NCBI GenBank assembly: GCA_018883785.1
Contig: JAHLFO010000132.1
Span: 1-39,710, forward strand
Reading direction: 5' to 3'
Source of the DNA: Candidatus Bacteroides intestinipullorum
Lineage (GTDB): Bacteria; Bacteroidota; Bacteroidia; Bacteroidales; Bacteroidaceae
DNA: 39,710 nucleotides
This document shows positions 7,217 through 15,283 of this stretch, in pieces. Under the pieces are notes generated by a model that ran no database searches, was not told where the DNA came from, and was given only the letters and a program-made list of their open reading frames with translations. Every line of letters begins with the position of its first letter. Position 1 is the stretch's first letter. Position numbers and translations under genes: made by a program.

Positions 7217-9357
7217 AGGCCGTCCTCCTTTCGCTTGCCTTGCGCGATCCACACCTTGTCGAGCCCTTCATTACGCACGAAAGCTTCACATTGTGCGGGA
7301 TCGGTGGAACAATAGGGCGACACCACGTAGAAGCTGCCATGCTTGTAGAGGCGGTATGCGTAGCCGGGCCGCGCCTCGGCATTCTTGTGCAGCTGCCACT
7401 CGGCATTTTCCCGCCACGTGAAGGCTCCTTCCACTACATAGTACATGCCTTTCCGGGTCTCTTCGAGTACCGGTTCGGCGGCGGTTGCTTCCGTCTTCAC
7501 GGCCTGTGGTTCTTCCGGCGCTTCGAGTTGGAGTTCTCCCGTCTCCTCCGTCCACATGGCCGAGTCGGTTCTCTCTACCGGCGTTTCCGCGAGAGCAGTA
7601 TCGGCAGACATAGTTTCTTCGGCCTCCCCAATGAGCAAGTAAGGTTCTTCCTCCTCCATCTCCGGTGTGTACCAGAGGAAGGAGAGCAAGGCAACTACAG
7701 CTCCTATGGCAAGCAGGATGACAACACCTCTGAGGAGAGAGGAACCGTTGCTGCGCGGAGTGTCTTTCTTGTTCTCCCCGTCAGCGGGTTCTTCATCCAC
7801 CGGTTCCGCGAACCCGGCATGTTCTGTTTCATCGGCCGGGTAAGCGACGGGCTCGACCGGCCTCGGACTCTCTGGCACAGCATCTTCCGGCATGGCTCCG
7901 ATGGACGCCTTAGCTTCCTGCGGTGTCTCCTCTTCCGCCTGCCGATAGGGGAAGGTCCGTTTCGGGAAGGGCGAGGTGAAATAGAGGTTGTTGGTAAACT
8001 CCTCCATGTCCCCCTCATAGCGCGACACGGCATAGCAAATCCGTTCGTCGGGCGCGATGGTCGTGGCAGCCTTGCTCAGCACGACATCCAGGCGGGCGGT
8101 CAGCTCATCGCTGGGGATATTCTCCTCATTGTCGCTGGCATAGACCGAATTGCGGATATACACCATATTGTTGGCCGAAGAGACCTTGTGCGTGGGAAAA
8201 CGCTTGCACAACAGGGAGATGAAGTCCGGATTGAGCGGACAGGATTCTTCCTGGCTGTTCAGCACCCACACTTTCACCACCACGATGTCGGCATCGGTGC
8301 TGCCTGCGCTTTTCAGGTTGGACAGCAGCCGCAGGCGGGCCATGAAGCGGTCGAACTCCATATAGTTGTCATAGAAGTCGGTGTAGACCGTGAAGCCGAT
8401 GTTGGGCGACACGATAGCCTTGCAGCCTTCGGGAGTAACTTCGAAGGCGGTGACGTCATAGGGGGTCAGACCGGTGACATCGGACCGATTGCCACAGGTG
8501 GTGCAGACGGCCGACATGCTCGGCTGGACGAAGGTCTCCTCACAATTGGAGCAGGTGTACACCACGGACGGACGGTCGTAGTCCACCCCGATGTGGCGCA
8601 GCAACTGATGGCACTTGGGACAACGGAGCTGCCCGCCAAAGTTATAAGTATGTTCCGGCGATATATTGGCACAGCGGAAGTGATGAATGACCTCCTCGCT
8701 CTTAATGTCCGAGCTGTGGCAATGCGGACAGTTCTCTATATATAATAGGTGACTGTGCAGGCACTTGGGGCACAGGTATATTTTGTTGATGAACTGCACA
8801 GGACGGATGTATCCCTTCTCCACCATCGATTGGTTGAAGATGATGTACTCGTTGAGGCTGTAAGCACCCTGGCGGTAGAACAGCTCGAAGAGGGGAATGG
8901 AGTAGCCCATGGCAGAGAGGTGGTTCAGCTCAGGCGTCAGGTTGTAAACGCGTCGCGAGATGAGGTAGCGGTACAGTCGGACGAAGAACAGGTTGCCGGA
9001 GAGGACGTCGTTGTCGTCCGGCTGCAGGTCGATGGACTCGATGTGGGTGATGATCTCCTCCACCGTGTCGAGCGTTTCGGCATCATCAATGTCGTAGGTG
9101 TAGCAGTCCACCAGTTCGTCGTATTCGTCCAGCTGGCCTTTCAAGTCACGGGACAGGAGGAAAGGCTTATAGCAGCACTTGCGCGAGGTAACCGGATTGA
9201 TGACATTCAGAATGGCCTTAGCCTCATCGGGGGATGAAGTAAAGACAAACACGGCATCAAACATCTCACGCAGGAAGTCGTTACTGTCTTCCAGATTAAA
9301 TGCGCTGTCGAAGATGAGGATGCGCCGTTGCCGTTTGTTGTTCTGAATGGTAATCAT
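7213..9357 (-). CDS. TackOD1-like zinc-ribbon protein with one membrane span and a C-terminal SPOR domain
   Basis: 714 residues. Residues 11-90 resemble a receiver fold without its catalytic pattern (RRILIFDSAF, then FDAVFVFTSS). Residues 190-290 hold six cysteine motifs: CPKC 196-199, CPHC 210-213, FRC 229, CPKC 246-249, CSNC 269-272, CTTC 285-288. They surround HIGVDYDRPS (255-264), which I recognise as characteristic of the TackOD1 (thaumarchaeal output domain 1) family. Residues about 325-460 form an alpha/beta region that could be a degenerate GGDEF-type fold (uncertain). An acidic, proline-rich linker precedes a single membrane helix (about 541-563). A second acidic linker follows, then a SPOR-like domain (about 637-707, MYYVVEGAF ... 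SFYVVSPY). The zinc part would be cytoplasmic and the SPOR part periplasmic. It overlaps its neighbours by ATGA at both ends, so it is co-translated with the adaptor and synthase. The role is inferred to be a scaffold or regulator of the synthase. Confidence 0.82.
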   Translation of the reverse strand: MITIQNNKRQRRILIFDSAFNLEDSNDFLREMFDAVFVFTSSPDEAKAILNVINPVTSRKCCYKPFLLSRDLKGQLDEYDELVDCYTYDIDDAETLDTVEEIITHIESIDLQPDDNDVLSGNLFFVRLYRYLISRRVYNLTPELNHLSAMGYSIPLFELFYRQGAYSLNEYIIFNQSMVEKGYIRPVQFINKIYLCPKCLHSHLLYIENCPHCHSSDIKSEEVIHHFRCANISPEHTYNFGGQLRCPKCHQLLRHIGVDYDRPSVVYTCSNCEETFVQPSMSAVCTTCGNRSDVTGLTPYDVTAFEVTPEGCKAIVSPNIGFTVYTDFYDNYMEFDRFMARLRLLSNLKSAGSTDADIVVVKVWVLNSQEESCPLNPDFISLLCKRFPTHKVSSANNMVYIRNSVYASDNEENIPSDELTARLDVVLSKAATTIAPDERICYAVSRYEGDMEEFTNNLYFTSPFPKRTFPYRQAEEETPQEAKASIGAMPEDAVPESPRPVEPVAYPADETEHAGFAEPVDEEPADGENKKDTPRSNGSSLLRGVVILLAIGAVVALLSFLWYTPEMEEEEPYLLIGEAEETMSADTALAETPVERTDSAMWTEETGELQLEAPEEPQAVKTEATAAEPVLEETRKGMYYVVEGAFTWRENAEWQLHKNAEARPGYAYRLYKHGSFYVVSPYCSTDPAQCEAFVRNEGLDKVWIAQGKRKEDGL

Positions 9358-10514
9358 AAGTTATTGTCTCCTTCCTGATAAATGCTATCTGACGGAACTA
9401 CTTGGTTATTTTCTCGGATCTCCAGAATGCGGCTGGCGAATTCCTCGTCCTCCGCCTGGAAATTATTGGTACGCACACGTACGGGCAGGTTGTCCGTCAG
9501 CACCCAGAAGGGCACTTGCTGACCGGGCAAGAACGTAAAGTAGGCAATCACCGCATCGATATCGTGCGCGAAGTTGCTCACCAGGTGCTTGGGAATCTCC
9601 TCCACGCGCATGCCGAGCAAGGACAGCCTCGCCTTGAGGGTGATGTCGTCGTTGACAATGATCTCCACGTTGCCTTTCTTGTTGATGTACTTCACCTTGT
9701 TGCTCGGGATATAGGCAATCACGCCCAGGTTGCACGCGGCATAGTCATCGTGCTGTAGGTCGATGATGCCCTCCTTGTGGAAGACCACGGTTTCTTCGGC
9801 CACCTTGATGTCCGTCACGACGGCATCCTTAGGGGCGCAGGCATACTTCACGAGATACTGGCTCACGTTGTTCCCGCCCGGCGCATTGGGCAAGAAGTCC
9901 GTCCCGTAGCCCGACTGGAGCAGATCCTTGGAGGCCTTGGCGGCCATGCGCCGATAGATGGCTATCTTGCGGTACAGCTCCTTCAGCCGTTCCTCCACCT
10001 CTTTGCGCTCGGCCTGCAGCATCAGCTTCTGCGTATTGTCGGTCACGCCGTAGTAGACGTCATTCTCCTCATTCTTCAGGCGCTTATCCAGCTCTTGGAG
10101 GCGTACCCGCAGGACGGGCACCTCGGCAGCGGCCAGCTCGGCCTGCACTTGCATTTTGTGATAGTCACCCACCATGCCCGGCACGGCGATGACATTCTGA
10201 TGCTCCAGCAAGTTGTCTATCAGCACGTAGGAGTAGAGGGTATCCCCAGCTTCCACCCGGTCGCCCACTTCTTTATATATGCGTAATACGAAGAGGTCAT
10301 CCACCGCCCGCATGTTGTTCTGGTCAAGCTTGATGTAGCCGTCATAATAGGTGTAGACCACGCGCCGCACCACGTAGATGGCAAGTATGAGCAACACGGC
10401 GGCAAAGATGCAACCGAAGACAATCTGCTGCTTGCGCAGGCGCTTCTTGCGACTGAGCAGGACTTCCTCCACGCTCATCTGCTGGGGTTCGGTGTTATAA
10501 CTGAAATTCTTCAT
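9354..10514 (-). CDS. HlyD-like membrane fusion (periplasmic adaptor) protein
   Basis: 386 residues. A basic N-terminal cytoplasmic segment is followed by one membrane helix (about 31-51). The first lipoyl half contains VGDRVEAGDTLYSY (83-96). A helical hairpin spans about 119-200 and is short compared with HlyD. The second lipoyl half is at about 225-253 (DAVVTDIKVAEETVVFHKEG). A beta-barrel region follows (about 255-350). This order is that of HlyD/AcrA adaptors and of the C-terminal part of Alg44. The gene overlaps the TolC-like gene upstream (ATGA, 10511-10514) and the zinc-ribbon gene downstream (9354-9357). It should bridge the inner-membrane synthase to the outer-membrane duct. No ABC or RND pump, the usual partners, is encoded nearby. 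Confidence 0.87.
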   Translation of the reverse strand: MKNFSYNTEPQQMSVEEVLLSRKKRLRKQQIVFGCIFAAVLLILAIYVVRRVVYTYYDGYIKLDQNNMRAVDDLFVLRIYKEVGDRVEAGDTLYSYVLIDNLLEHQNVIAVPGMVGDYHKMQVQAELAAAEVPVLRVRLQELDKRLKNEENDVYYGVTDNTQKLMLQAERKEVEERLKELYRKIAIYRRMAAKASKDLLQSGYGTDFLPNAPGGNNVSQYLVKYACAPKDAVVTDIKVAEETVVFHKEGIIDLQHDDYAACNLGVIAYIPSNKVKYINKKGNVEIIVNDDITLKARLSLLGMRVEEIPKHLVSNFAHDIDAVIAYFTFLPGQQVPFWVLTDNLPVRVRTNNFQAEDEEFASRILEIRENNQVVPSDSIYQEGDNNL

Positions 10515-11890
10515 CTTGTCATCTCCTTAGTTTGTATCAGGGCGGCCATGTCCGGGCAACCCGTTGCCTCCTGTAGCTCCAGCAGGCAGAGTGCACGACG
10601 GCGCAGGAGGTCGTAGGTACGCTCCAAACTTCGCAGGAACTCGTTGTACTCCTCCAGACGGGCGATGTGGTTGTAGCCGCCTTGGCTGTTCACATAGCCT
10701 TCCGTGCGGATGTCGATGAAGCGGCGCAACAGGGCGACGTGCCGTTGCTCGGAGGCAAGGGCGGTGTTCAATTGACCCAGCTGTGCAATGAGCCGCCGAC
10801 ACTCCGTGGTCACGGTTTCCGTCAGCTTCTCCCTGCCCAGAGCGGTGAGTGCCTGTTCGGTGCGCATGGCCTTGCGCTTGGCCGAGGCGTCGCCGTAGAA
10901 AGGGAAAGTGAAACGCGCGCCCACCTCCATGTTGGTGGACGAGCCGAGAGTGGTGCGCAGGTAGTGGGATACCCGCACAAAGGGAGTGAGGCGCAGCTGA
11001 TGCGCATAGTTGGTGACTTTGATTTGTGCGCCAAGGATTTCCTCGCGCACCCGCGATTCGCGGATTTGCAGGTGGCTGTCCTCCAGGGCGCCCAGCAGGC
11101 GGGCGGTGTCCAGTTCCACCCAGAGCGGTTGCAGGACGCGTACCTCCTCACCGGATGCGTCCGCGGGCATTCCCGTCTGGGCAAACGCATGCTCGATGCG
11201 CATCTTTTCACTACCCGCCTCCAGCAGCTTGTCATTGCTGGCGCGGTCGGTCTCGAGCACATAGAGGTAGGCCATGCTCAGCACCTCGTTGTTGAGCAAC
11301 TGCTCGCGCAGCACGGCGGCCGTCAGACGGTTGTAGCGCTGCTCGATGGCTTCGCGCGCATCGTCCCACAGGGGGCGGGCGTTCTGCCGCAGGTGATGCA
11401 GGCGGTCGGCCTGATTGTTCAGACTGATGAGGCGCAACTGTGGTTTCCGTTGCAGGAAAGAGCTATTAAAGAGGTTCCATCCCAGTTCGCCTTGGAATTT
11501 GGCCTTATAGCGAGAATACTGGTCGTCTTCGTCAAAACCCAGCTGATCGTCCAGCCGGTAGTAAGCCTGCCCCGTCAATTCCAGACCATGTTTCCGCTTA
11601 AAGGCTTTGCGCTCGTAGGCTTCCTTCGCCTCGAACGCGGAGTCTACCTGCTGCATGTGCGGGGTGTCTGCAAAGAGCAGGGCGCGATCCACCTCCACGT
11701 CGCTCCGCATCAGGGAGTCAAGCACGACGAAGCGGCGGCCGAAGGCTGCAATGATACTGTCGTGATTCAACCCCCGGATTTCCCACGCCTTGGCACCCCG
11801 AACCTTCTGTTCGGTCTGGGCAAGGACAGAAACCCCGGACAGCAGGAGCACAGCAACCCACAGAATACTAAAGAAAAATAAGCGTTTCAT
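10511..11890 (-). CDS. TolC-family outer membrane efflux/secretion protein
   Basis: 459 residues from the ATG at 11890, chosen because it begins MKRLFFF and gives a clean signal peptide ending at about A24 (VSVLAQ). A longer in-frame reading from 11962 would bury that signal. The mature protein is mostly long amphipathic helices (regions near 110-270 and 330-440) with TolC-like internal duplication: alternating coiled-coil segments and short strands such as QLRLTPFVRVSHY and GARFTFPFYG that suit the two halves of a 12-stranded beta-barrel. It is the first gene of the operon, preceded by a good promoter at 11984-12016, and overlaps the adaptor gene by ATGA. It should form the outer-membrane and periplasmic duct for the polymer or for an associated factor. 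Confidence 0.82.
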   Translation of the reverse strand: MKRLFFFSILWVAVLLLSGVSVLAQTEQKVRGAKAWEIRGLNHDSIIAAFGRRFVVLDSLMRSDVEVDRALLFADTPHMQQVDSAFEAKEAYERKAFKRKHGLELTGQAYYRLDDQLGFDEDDQYSRYKAKFQGELGWNLFNSSFLQRKPQLRLISLNNQADRLHHLRQNARPLWDDAREAIEQRYNRLTAAVLREQLLNNEVLSMAYLYVLETDRASNDKLLEAGSEKMRIEHAFAQTGMPADASGEEVRVLQPLWVELDTARLLGALEDSHLQIRESRVREEILGAQIKVTNYAHQLRLTPFVRVSHYLRTTLGSSTNMEVGARFTFPFYGDASAKRKAMRTEQALTALGREKLTETVTTECRRLIAQLGQLNTALASEQRHVALLRRFIDIRTEGYVNSQGGYNHIARLEEYNEFLRSLERTYDLLRRRALCLLELQEATGCPDMAALIQTKEMTR

Positions 11891-11983
11891 CTCACCGTTT
11901 GTTTGTTTATTTAACCGCCTGTTTTTCAAGGTGTTCAGGGAACAATTTTTACCCCTCCCCATTAAGGTGTTAAATACCAGCTA

Positions 11984-12016
11984 CAAAGATACCTAAAAAA
12001 ACAGCGAAATCGCAAA
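11984..12016 (-). promoter_or_regulatory. Promoter of the exopolysaccharide operon
   Basis: On the minus strand, TTTG (12016-12013), a 21-bp spacer and TATCTTTG (11991-11984) match the Bacteroidetes -33/-7 consensus. The start of transcription would be near 11976, leaving an 86-nt leader before the TolC-like ATG at 11890. The leader contains GGGGAGGGG but no clear hairpin. Confidence 0.8.
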
Positions 12017-12157
12017 ACTTTTCAAGAAAAAATTGCCGGAAATTCTGAAAAAAAATTCCACTTAAAGCAGGATATTTCAAGTATGGGTTTCGCGAATGAA
12101 TCGTCGGGGCCTTTGCCACGAAAACATTTTAAGAAAGTCCCGCCCATTTGTAGCCGG

Positions 12158-12223
12158 GCGTTTCGCGCCGGGAAGCCAAGCGTTTCGCACCGGAAAACCA
12201 AGCGTTTCGCGCCGGGAAACCAA
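12158..12223. repeat. Three tandem 22-bp units between the divergent kinase and exopolysaccharide promoters
   Basis: Units at 12158-12179, 12180-12201 and 12202-12223 each start GCGTTTCGC and end CCAA. The first and third differ by one base; the second differs from the third at two positions. Each unit has a small dyad, GTTTC and GAAAC (GAAGC in the first unit) around a CG-rich centre. The array lies about 140 bp upstream of the operon promoter and 60 bp upstream of the kinase promoter, so it could be an operator cluster, or one of the wandering 22-bp arrays seen elsewhere in this window. Between it and 12282 there is a further imperfect inverted repeat (CCTCCG / CGGAGG). Confidence 0.85.
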
Positions 12224-12281
12224 AACCGGCCTCCGCCTTGAAGCCCACCCGCCGGAGGGGGAACGAAAAAGTATAATTCCG

Positions 12282-12313
12282 TTCGTTTTTCTCCTGAATA
12301 ATGTATAACTTTG
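12282..12313 (+). promoter_or_regulatory. Probable promoter of the TPR sensor kinase gene
   Basis: TTCG (12282-12285, one mismatch to TTTG), a 20-bp spacer and TAACTTTG (12306-12313, followed by C) fit the Bacteroidetes promoter. Transcription would begin near 12320 with a leader of about 80 nt. Confidence 0.65.
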
Positions 12314-12402
12314 CACTTTGTATGGAGAAAAAGCCAGGTTTGCAAGCCAATAAACCCGACACACGATCTCCCTGTTGATGGCTTTAACCAGAAAAGACAC
12401 TG

Positions 12403-14502
12403 ATGAAAAGACTGATTTATTCCATTTTGATGGGATTACTCTTGTGGCCGGGCGCACCATTCCACCTCCATGCACAAAACAATCCCTTCAAGATCCACGA
12501 TTCGATTTATATCGAATACAAGGAGTTGCGGAAGCAAGTGACCTCGCCGGAAATCGTCGAGAAGGCAAAGGCCCTCTCAGCGAAAGCCCGTGTATTGGGC
12601 GACAAGAAGGGGGAATGCGTAGCCCTGACCATCACGGTGATCAATGCCTTCTATGGGAGCGACTCCCTCCAGCTCGTGAAGGCCGTACAACATTTGCAGC
12701 AGGTGTCGAGGGCGAACGGTTACCTGCAATACTACTACTATGCCTACAATGATTATGTTTATTGGCTTTTGAATCACAACCACACGCTGAAGGCGCTACA
12801 AGCGGCCGAACAGATGCAACGCCAGGCGGACAAGGACAAGAACGACTACGGCATCTACTCGTGCCTGAAGGCGCAAGGCTACATCTACTACACCCGCCGC
12901 GACCTGCCCAACGCCATCCGATACCACAAGGAAGCCCTGCAATACCAGCTGGCCTATATGCCCGAACAGGACGCCTCGCTGAACTATGGCCGCCTGGCCG
13001 ACCTGCACCGACAAGCCAAACAACTGGACAAGGCCATGCAATATGCCGAGAAAGGCATCAAAGTGGCCAAGACCGACACCAACCGCAAACGGGTGATGCT
13101 GGAGAAGTGCAAACTACTGTTCGAGATGGGACGCGAGGACGAATTCATGCAGTACTATGCACAATGCCAGGAGGAGATGGCCCGGTCGGGGAAAGCCAGC
13201 AACAATACCCTGAAAATCTTGGACTGCTATGTGCACATCATCCAAGGAGATTATGAAGCCGCCAAGAAGCGCGCAGGCAAGTACTACAAGCTACAGTGCC
13301 TGATTGCCGAGCGGAGCGGCGACTATAAGTCGGCTTACGAGTACAGCCGGAAGCTGGCCGACCTGAACGACTCCGTGATCCGCCAGATCCAGACGTCCGA
13401 CCTGGCCGAACTGACCGTGCAGCTCAGCAACGAACGCATGAAGCGAAAAGCCATGGACCTGGAAGCGAAGAACATCGCCCTGAACCTGTCCAACATGAAC
13501 CTCAAGCTGGAGCAAGCCAAGGCAGAAACCGAACTGGAGAAAATCAATGCGGAAAATAACGCACTTGCCTTGAAGAACCGTACGCTGGAATTGGAGCAAG
13601 TCAACACGGAGATGCAGCGGCAGCAGGATATCCTGGAGGAAGAAAAACTTCTCTCGCGCAACCGGTATATCATATTCGGCATCCTGACCATATCCCTGGT
13701 TGTGTTCATTTGCATGCTTTGCCTATACCTTTATCGCCGACGGCTGATGGTGAACCGGTTGAGGAAGAAGAATCTGGAGCTGGCCGTGGCGCGCGAACAG
13801 GCCGAAGAATCCAACCGCATGAAGACCCTGTTTATCCACAACATGAGCCATGAGATACGTACCCCGCTGAATGCTATCGTAGGATTCTCGCAACTGTTGG
13901 CCACTTCTGATTCGGATTTCAGCGAGAGCGAGAAAAATGAATTCAGCCATATCATCCTGCACAATTCCGAATTGTTGACCACGTTGGTCAACGACATCTT
14001 GGATCTGGCTGGTTTGGAAAGCGAGAAATACGTGGCGCATATCGCACCTTGCCGTTGCAACGACGCTTGCCGCATGGCTATGGATGCCGTGCGGCACCGG
14101 GTGCCGGAAAGCGTAGGATTGCGCTTTCTCACGGAAGTGCCCGATGAATACACATTGGATACGGACGAGTCACGTTTGAAGCAAGTGCTCATCAACTTCC
14201 TGACCAATGCCGTGAAATTCACGCAGACAGGAGAAATTGTCGTGGGATGCTCGCTTTCGGAAAAGCCGGGCAACATCGTGTTTTCCGTGGCTGATACCGG
14301 CCCCGGCGTGCCGCCCGACAAAGTGGATATCATATTCAATCAGTTCACCAAGGTGGATTGCTTCAAGCAAGGCACCGGATTGGGCTTGAATATCTGTCGT
14401 AATATCGCTCAAATCCTGAATGGCGAGGTGACCTACGACCACACCTATACAAAGGGGGCCCGTTTTCTCTTCATCCTCCCGGTGGAGAGAAAAAAAGCGT
14501 AA
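12403..14502 (+). CDS. TPR-containing periplasmic sensor histidine kinase
   Basis: 699 residues. A signal peptide (about 1-24, cleavage near LHAQ) is followed by a periplasmic region of helical repeats (about 30-320). These fit tetratricopeptide repeats, for example GYIYYTRRDLPNAIRYHKEA and LADLHRQAKQLDKAMQYAEK. A long coiled coil (about 330-418) leads into one membrane helix (about 422-445). The HisKA domain has H483 in NMSHEIRTPLNAIVGFSQLL. The HATPase domain has an N box around 592-606 (INFLTNAVKF), DTGPG at 631-635 and GTGLGL at 657-662. There is no receiver, so it must signal to a separate one. The orphan receivers of the divergent operon at 3467 and 2094 are the obvious candidates (inference). 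Confidence 0.92.
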   Translation: MKRLIYSILMGLLLWPGAPFHLHAQNNPFKIHDSIYIEYKELRKQVTSPEIVEKAKALSAKARVLGDKKGECVALTITVINAFYGSDSLQLVKAVQHLQQVSRANGYLQYYYYAYNDYVYWLLNHNHTLKALQAAEQMQRQADKDKNDYGIYSCLKAQGYIYYTRRDLPNAIRYHKEALQYQLAYMPEQDASLNYGRLADLHRQAKQLDKAMQYAEKGIKVAKTDTNRKRVMLEKCKLLFEMGREDEFMQYYAQCQEEMARSGKASNNTLKILDCYVHIIQGDYEAAKKRAGKYYKLQCLIAERSGDYKSAYEYSRKLADLNDSVIRQIQTSDLAELTVQLSNERMKRKAMDLEAKNIALNLSNMNLKLEQAKAETELEKINAENNALALKNRTLELEQVNTEMQRQQDILEEEKLLSRNRYIIFGILTISLVVFICMLCLYLYRRRLMVNRLRKKNLELAVAREQAEESNRMKTLFIHNMSHEIRTPLNAIVGFSQLLATSDSDFSESEKNEFSHIILHNSELLTTLVNDILDLAGLESEKYVAHIAPCRCNDACRMAMDAVRHRVPESVGLRFLTEVPDEYTLDTDESRLKQVLINFLTNAVKFTQTGEIVVGCSLSEKPGNIVFSVADTGPGVPPDKVDIIFNQFTKVDCFKQGTGLGLNICRNIAQILNGEVTYDHTYTKGARFLFILPVERKKA

Positions 14503-14546
14503 GATCTCGATTTTTTCCCACTATCATTTAGTTTTTTCTATGAATC

Positions 14547-14578
14547 TTTCTTCAGTATCAGATTTTTGCATACATTTG
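14547..14578 (+). promoter_or_regulatory. Promoter of the candidate structured RNA
   Basis: TTTC (14547-14550, one mismatch to TTTG), a 20-bp spacer and TACATTTG (14571-14578, followed by CA) match the Bacteroidetes consensus. No good protein-coding frame follows for about 700 bp. Confidence 0.7.
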
Positions 14579-14584
14579 CACCCA

Positions 14585-15141
14585 GACTCTCTGGCCTTTT
14601 GTGGCAGCCAGTGCCGTGCCAAGTGTGGGAAAGTGATATATGAATCCAGACAAAGCGGGCTTTGGGTGGAAATGAGAGTTAAGACATAATGAAAGGCGTT
14701 TACTTACGCTTTGTTCGGGACGATTCGGAATCTAGCAAATTACGGACTTGTAGTCTTGGACATAGCAACGGTAGATGCCCCGGGTGTGATATATATCGCA
14801 GCCAGCGGTGTATCCTGCCGGCCCGAACTGATTGTGTTCGGGCACACGGGTATCCTATATTTTTAGGAGAGGTGCATCGGGCGAGGCTTGTGTATATTCA
14901 TATCGGCGTGGGCTCTGACGTTGTCTGTTCGACTACAATGGGCAATGCTAGAGCCTCGAATCGTGGGACGGACAACAAGACGACCCACGTTTTTGTTATA
15001 CCGGGTCGCAAGCTGGTCCGTCCATCCCTAACGAATGGAATTAAATTCAACTTGTATTTTTCTTAGCGAATATGTTCTTACATGGCATTATTCAGTTAAG
15101 AGTAGGGAAGGCGGCTTGTGAAAGTAGCCTTCCTTATTTTT
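14585..15141 (+). ncRNA. Candidate long structured non-coding RNA (about 555 nt), unidentified
   Basis: The region has its own promoter and ends in a clear intrinsic terminator. Only one frame is open (14689-15066); its codon use is unlike the neighbours and no family is recognisable. Hairpins are dense. CCAGA/TCTGG lies near 14582-14595. CAAAG/CTTTG flanks CGGG near 14653. GCCCGAAC (14821-14828) pairs with GTTCGGGC (14836-14843). TCCTA (14853-14857) pairs with TAGGA (14864-14868). CGAGGCT (14882-14888) pairs with AGCCTCG (14952-14958) at a distance. GGACGGAC (14966-14973) pairs with GTCCGTCC (15016-15023) and encloses CGACCC/GGGTCG. I find no RNase P (GAGGAAAGTC), tmRNA or SRP RNA signature. 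5' and 3' ends are inferred from promoter and terminator. It could instead be a long leader of 15284, but a terminator intervenes. Confidence 0.6.
15106..15141 (+). terminator. Intrinsic terminator closing the candidate structured RNA
   Basis: GGAAGGC (15106-15112) pairs with GCCTTCC (15127-15133), followed by TTATTTTT. The T-run is only on the plus-strand side, which fixes the direction. Confidence 0.85.
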
Positions 15142-15201
15142 AAGAGGAGGGTTTCTGGTTAAATCTCCTTAACGTGTATCCTATAACTCATATTTTATTT
15201 A

Positions 15202-15267
15202 TTACTTTGCACCAAATTTGGGGTTACTGCGGCTCCTGCCTTCGGCGGGGACCGCAAAATCTTTTTT
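15202..15267 (+). promoter_or_regulatory. Weak promoter and terminator-like leader hairpin ahead of the methyltransferase gene
   Basis: TTACTTTGC (15202-15210) is a one-mismatch -7 box without a clear -33. About 18 bp downstream is a strong hairpin. TGCGGCTCCTGC (15228-15239) pairs with GCGGGGACCGCA (15245-15256) with one mismatch and two G-T pairs, followed by AAATC and seven T. If transcription starts near 15216 the hairpin would sit in the leader, 28 nt before the ATG at 15284, and could act as an attenuator. Alternatively it is a second terminator for upstream RNA. Confidence 0.55.
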
Positions 15268-15283
15268 TCTGAGCTGATACGTG

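Noticed and set aside
7213-9357. Cyclic-di-GMP receptor comparable to PelD
   Set aside because: Residues 325-460 may have a GGDEF-like fold, but no GGDEF or RxxD signature is visible and Bacteroides generally lack this signal. Left as an uncertain fold note only.
14689-15066. 125-codon frame within the candidate RNA
   Set aside because: Codon use is unlike adjacent genes, no family is recognisable, and the region is dominated by inverted repeats.
14585-15141. RNase P RNA, tmRNA or SRP RNA
   Set aside because: None of the universally conserved blocks (GAGGAAAGTC, the tRNA-like end with a coding tag, or the SRP domain IV loop) is present.
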